From Variovorax sp. Root318D1 (GTDB taxonomy: Bacteria > Pseudomonadota > Gammaproteobacteria > Burkholderiales > Burkholderiaceae_C), in contig NZ_LMCQ01000001.1 in the NCBI RefSeq assembly GCF_001424835.1, forward strand, positions 23,606-87,605: a stretch of DNA of 64,000 nucleotides. The letters run 5' to 3'. Shown piece by piece: positions 60,819-64,000 of this stretch. A program made the position numbers and the translations under genes. Under the pieces are notes generated by a model that was given only the letters and a program-made list of their open reading frames with translations, did no database searches and was not told the origin of the DNA. Every line of letters starts with the position of its first letter. Positions within the stretch are counted from its first letter, which is position 1.

Positions 60819-61364
60819 TTACCCCGCCTCATAGACAATGAAATCATGCCGTTCCCGAAAGTTTCGACAATAGACTTTCGATGCGTGGTCGAGCAGTTCG
60901 GAAAAGCGTTCCTCAGACTCAATGAAAAAACTGAAGCTGATCGCCGTGTAGTACTTGTTGAGTTGGGCGTAGTTTCCCTTGGGATGCAGGAACACCTTCA
61001 GCCGGCGCTTGAGATGATCGGGTGGCATGCTGGAGACAATGACCAAGCCATGTCCGGCGGCTAGATAGGCAACAATTGCCTTCTGGTTGGACGGCCTGAT
61101 CGCATCCCAATCCAGCAGGTATGGCGCAGAGAGGCCCGCGGCTTCTTTTTCGTCGCCATCGAAAAGGCAGCGACTGTGGGGGCTGCCCACCTCCTTGATG
61201 ACTTCGTACCCGGTCGCGTCCGACGGATCCAGGAGGATGTATTTGAGTTCCCGGTGCGCGCCGATGATCGCCGCGAATTGCTCGTGATCCTCGATATGGA
61301 TCAGGCTGGTTTTCGGGCGGGTCAATTTGCGCCCTTGATCTTCGGCTTCTTGCTCGATAGGCAT
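60819..61364 (-). CDS. DUF4123-like T6SS effector adaptor
   Basis: Protein of 181 residues resembling DUF4123 (Tap-1/TEC) adaptors, which load effectors on VgrG. ELKYILLDPSDATG, SAPYLLDWDAI, HLKRRLKVFLHPKGNYAQLNKYYTAI correspond to the usual YLLVDGA, GPWLV and hLR..LL.FYDPR elements, though divergent. ATG start overlaps vgrG by 43 bp; a TTG at 61325 would overlap the vgrG stop (TTGA). It sits between vgrG and the cargo genes as expected. Confidence 0.72.
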   Translation of the reverse strand: MPIEQEAEDQGRKLTRPKTSLIHIEDHEQFAAIIGAHRELKYILLDPSDATGYEVIKEVGSPHSRCLFDGDEKEAAGLSAPYLLDWDAIRPSNQKAIVAYLAAGHGLVIVSSMPPDHLKRRLKVFLHPKGNYAQLNKYYTAISFSFFIESEERFSELLDHASKVYCRNFRERHDFIVYEAG

Positions 61365-63445
61365 TCCTTGTTCGACTGCCTGCCGGTGAAATCGATCTGG
61401 TCCGATTTCAGCCAGATGTGCTTCGCATTGATGACGATTCCCTTGTCATCGATCTGGATGAACCCGCCGGGGCCGCTCAGCAGGATCTTCTCTGTCCCAT
61501 AGGTGCTGTTGTTCTTCGAGTAATGGAGGATGTCGGAGCCCGCGCTGATGTTGTATTCGTCTCCGACCTTTAGATCGTACTGTTTGCCGACGACGTCGAT
61601 CCGTTCAATGCCGACCAGGGAGTTTTGGGCAACGCCGACCACGGTGTTCTTAATCAAACCGACTTTTTCGCTAGAACTCAGCAGGACGTTGCGGATCATG
61701 TTCTGCTTGACCGTGAGAGTCTTGTTCTCGCCGATCTCTTCGTCGTGATTGGCGCCGACTACGATGGATTTGTTGCTCCCGACACGCTCGGACTGGTCGT
61801 GTTCCACAACCTTCGCGCGGTCGTGGCCTACCCAGTGCGTCTCATCGTTCTCCACCTCGATGTCCTGGTTGCGCTCGGCATGCAGCCACACCTGTTCCTC
61901 TCCCTTCTTGTCCTCGAAGCGCAGCGCGTTGGCGTTGCTGTCGCTGCCGCCTTCGGAACTGCGCGTGAGCAGCCCGCTCTGCGTGGCGTTGTCGGGCAGG
62001 CTCCATGGCGGCATGTTGTCGGCGTTGTAGACGCGCCCGGTCACGATGGGACGGTCGGGATCGCCGTTCTCGAAATCGACGATCACCTCCTGGCCGATGC
62101 GCGGGATCTGGATGCCGCCGAAGTTGGTGCCGGCCCAGGGCGAGGACACGCGCACCCAGCACGAGCTGTTCTCGTCCCTGGTGCAGTAGCGGTTCCAGTG
62201 AAAGCTGAGCTTCACGCGGCCGTATTCATCGGTCCATATTTCACGGCCCGCGGGTCCCGTGACGATCGCCGTCTGCGGGCCCGTGGTGCGCGGCCTTGGC
62301 ACCCGGGGCGCCGGCGCCCGGAACACCTTGCTTGTCGGAATGACCTCGAAATCGACGCGGCACTCGAACTCCTGCTGCGCACTGGCATCGCCCACGTCCT
62401 GCAGCCGCAGGTGGGCCTCCGTCACCAGGTACTGCCGGTTCGATTCGTTGTGGGGATGGCGCTCCAGCGTGAGGAGGCAGCCCGGCACCACCGCCCGCAG
62501 GTTGCCCGAGCCGCTGGCGCGTTCGCCGCGGCTGCCGGTTTCTTCCATGCGCGTGCGTACCAGCTGTTCGCCTTCGGACTCCACCACGTAGTCGCCCGGC
62601 CAGCCATAGCGCTCCCAGGTGTTCTGCGCCGTCTTGCGCGGCATGGCACTGACCTGCTGCAACTCGGCCTTCGGGCGCTTGAAGTCGAAGTCGCTGGTCA
62701 CCCAGCGGCCGCTTTGCAGTTCCTCGCAGGCATTGAAGCCGTCGCAGTGCTCCTCGCGCACGGTGGCCTCCGCCGCATGGAAAGGAATGTTCTGGTAGCC
62801 CGCATGAGCGAAGGGCTGGTGCGACGCCATGTCGTCGACGATGACCAGCTTGTGGCTCTTCTCTTCGTGCTCGAAGTAGAAATACAGGCCCCACTCGTGC
62901 AGCAGCCGCGCGACGAAGTCGTAGTCGCTCTCGCCGTACTGCACCTGGAACTCGCGCGGCGGATAGCTGCGCGTGGCCCGCACGTCGAAGGGCAGCCCGT
63001 ATTTGCCCAGCACCTCTCGGACAATGTCCAGCACGTTCTGGTTCTGGAAGATGCGGTAGTCGCTGGTGCGCGTGCCCAGCGTGAGCCAGGGCTCGATCAC
63101 CGCCTCGTACAGCGCGCGCCGGTTCTCCAGGCGCAAAAAGCGCACGCGCGTCACGAGGCCCGAGAGATGGCGGTGCTGCGGGCCCGATCCCGGGCGTCCG
63201 TCGAGCACGATGTGCGCCGTGAGCGCTTCGCCCACCAGCTGCTTGATGGCCACGTTGGCGGCTTGGCGTTCGTTGTAGCCGGGCTGCTCGGGGGTGGCCA
63301 GGGTCAGGGTGTAGCGGAACAGGCTGCTCAGCCCTTCATCGCCTTCGATGGCGATGGGCTCCAATGCCGGCTCGCCGCCCAGCGCGGGCATGGCAGACGA
63401 AGAGACACTGAGAACACGCGCAAGCTGCGCGGCGCCTGGTGGCAT
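61322..63445 (-). CDS. vgrG: Type VI secretion VgrG spike protein
   Basis: VgrG/TssI of 707 residues that forms the trimeric spike of T6SS. The gp27-like region covers 25-390 (GYNERQAANVAIKQL; YGESDYDFVARLLHEWGLYFYFEHEE); the gp5-OB domain has DEYGRVKLSFHWNR, SSPWAGTNFGGIQIPRIGQEVIV and GDPDRPIVTGRVYN. The C-terminal third contains the beta-helix repeats (VGSNKSIVVGANHDEEIGENKTL) and ends in DUF2345-like HIWLKSDQIDFTG. No fused toxin domain. The ATG is preceded by AGGGGGGAT. Base composition drops in the C-terminal part. Confidence 0.95.
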   Translation of the reverse strand: MPPGAAQLARVLSVSSSAMPALGGEPALEPIAIEGDEGLSSLFRYTLTLATPEQPGYNERQAANVAIKQLVGEALTAHIVLDGRPGSGPQHRHLSGLVTRVRFLRLENRRALYEAVIEPWLTLGTRTSDYRIFQNQNVLDIVREVLGKYGLPFDVRATRSYPPREFQVQYGESDYDFVARLLHEWGLYFYFEHEEKSHKLVIVDDMASHQPFAHAGYQNIPFHAAEATVREEHCDGFNACEELQSGRWVTSDFDFKRPKAELQQVSAMPRKTAQNTWERYGWPGDYVVESEGEQLVRTRMEETGSRGERASGSGNLRAVVPGCLLTLERHPHNESNRQYLVTEAHLRLQDVGDASAQQEFECRVDFEVIPTSKVFRAPAPRVPRPRTTGPQTAIVTGPAGREIWTDEYGRVKLSFHWNRYCTRDENSSCWVRVSSPWAGTNFGGIQIPRIGQEVIVDFENGDPDRPIVTGRVYNADNMPPWSLPDNATQSGLLTRSSEGGSDSNANALRFEDKKGEEQVWLHAERNQDIEVENDETHWVGHDRAKVVEHDQSERVGSNKSIVVGANHDEEIGENKTLTVKQNMIRNVLLSSSEKVGLIKNTVVGVAQNSLVGIERIDVVGKQYDLKVGDEYNISAGSDILHYSKNNSTYGTEKILLSGPGGFIQIDDKGIVINAKHIWLKSDQIDFTGRQSNKECLSSKKPKIKGAN

Positions 63446-63543
63446 GAGATCCCCCCTGAATTGGCCCTAAGGAAAGAGGCGTGGCCGGAATGCCCCTGAC
63501 CTCATGCGCGATGAGGCCCTGGAGGCATCGGACGACAAGAGGC

Positions 63544-64000
63544 TCAGACCTCCTTGTTTTCCTTGATGTTCCAGGCCAGCACGGTTTCAGCGCCCTTGCC
63601 GCCCTTGTCCGTCTGCTCCCAGTACTGCTGCTTCACCTTGGCGGCCTGGAACGCGAACTGCACCAGAACCGCATCGCCACTCTGCTCAGCCGTGTACTGC
63701 ACCGAGGTCACCAGCACTTCTTCCAGCGTGACGCGCGTGTATTCGATCTGCGAGCCACCGGCCTTGCACAACGACACCTCGACCTTGCTCAGGTGCTTGC
63801 CGCTGGCGCAGTTCTTCATGACGGACGGAGCCGCCTTGTCGATGCGCGCAATGACCTGCAGGTCATTGAAGCTCGCCTTGCCCACACCGCCGCCACCGCC
63901 GCTGACCATGTTTCCAGGCTGCGTCGCTCCCCATGCAAACGACTTGATATCCGTCCAGTCCTTGTGGTTCGAGTCCTTGGATTCGCCGTTTGCGCCCTCA
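63544..64000 (-). CDS. hcp: Type VI secretion Hcp tube protein, 5' end outside window
   Basis: Hcp-family protein cut by the right edge; the visible frame runs at least 151 codons with an open 5' end. Visible residues include the family segment DSNHKDWTDIKSFAWG, then GKASFNDLQVIARIDKAAP, HLSKVEVSLCKAGG and EYTRVTLEEVLVTSVQY. Hcp forms the hexameric inner tube and carries small effectors. It is upstream of vgrG in the same direction by 98 bp; together they form the secretion core. Other T6SS structural genes must lie outside. Confidence 0.92.
   Translation of the reverse strand, partial: EGANGESKDSNHKDWTDIKSFAWGATQPGNMVSGGGGGVGKASFNDLQVIARIDKAAPSVMKNCASGKHLSKVEVSLCKAGGSQIEYTRVTLEEVLVTSVQYTAEQSGDAVLVQFAFQAAKVKQQYWEQTDKGGKGAETVLAWNIKENKEV

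Noticed and set aside
61625..63499. 624-residue plus-strand open frame
   Set aside because: Antisense to vgrG; no recognisable domain.

Overview
The window is about 64 kb of GC-rich chromosomal DNA that most resembles a Comamonadaceae betaproteobacterium of the Variovorax type. The basis is gene content: many LysR/IclR/GntR regulators, Bug-family (TTT) and TRAP solute-binding proteins, several sulfonate binding proteins, a purine-catabolic cluster, and short GCTAT/ATAGC intergenic palindromes. No rRNA, tRNA or CRISPR array was seen. The species call is inference.

Layout: 0-8.5 kb is a purine-use region: adenine deaminase (cut by the left edge), MFS transporter with divergent LysR, BMP-type nucleoside-binding protein, LysR/SDR pair with a nested palindromic operator, a beta-propeller protein and guanine deaminase. 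8.5-11.8 kb is housekeeping: dCTP deaminase, a YpfJ-type zinc protease and RhlE helicase, ending in a strong bidirectional terminator. 11.8-24.6 kb is an organosulfur region. A leftward translationally coupled operon encodes an SfnB-like flavoprotein, a sulfonate-binding protein, cysteine dioxygenase and a four-domain rhodanese. A rightward series encodes a sulfonate-binding protein, an SsuD-like monooxygenase, a class II aldolase, an ABC transporter (SBP, permease, ATPase), a membrane cytochrome c and a further SBP. All four SBPs have twin-arginine signals.

24.6-33.2 kb holds a MocR regulator, a GNAT, ApaH, a CNNM/CorC-type membrane protein, then a compact cassette of zinc-ribbon kinase-like protein, vWA protein and a divergent adenylosuccinate-synthetase paralogue. 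This cassette and the type VI island are the best candidates for undescribed systems. 33.2-37.2 kb carries a very glycine-rich autotransporter, an orphan Flp-pilin-like peptide and a small secreted protein. 37.2-39.6 kb is an IclR-controlled TRAP binding protein plus type II dehydroquinase. 39.6-49.7 kb is a catabolic cluster (aromatic monooxygenase, two zinc dehydrogenases, cupin, VOC protein, FAH-family hydrolase, TTT binding protein, DUF1185, acyl-CoA dehydrogenase) around a GntR/FCD regulator. Three promoters or starts there carry paired TGCAT motifs with exactly the same 18-bp spacing.

49.7-57.1 kb has a MerR/TipAS regulator with its own 19-bp-spacer promoter, a carotenoid oxygenase, and a Fur-box-controlled TonB receptor with a PepSY-flavodoxin-reductase fusion for ferric-siderophore reduction. 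57.1-58.2 kb looks mobile: a truncated DUF2867-like remnant, a RibD/DHFR-like gene and an attC-like hairpin. 58.2-64 kb is a leftward type VI secretion island (hcp, vgrG, DUF4123-like adaptor, four unknown genes, PAAR), with a composition change inside vgrG that suggests a swapped effector cassette.
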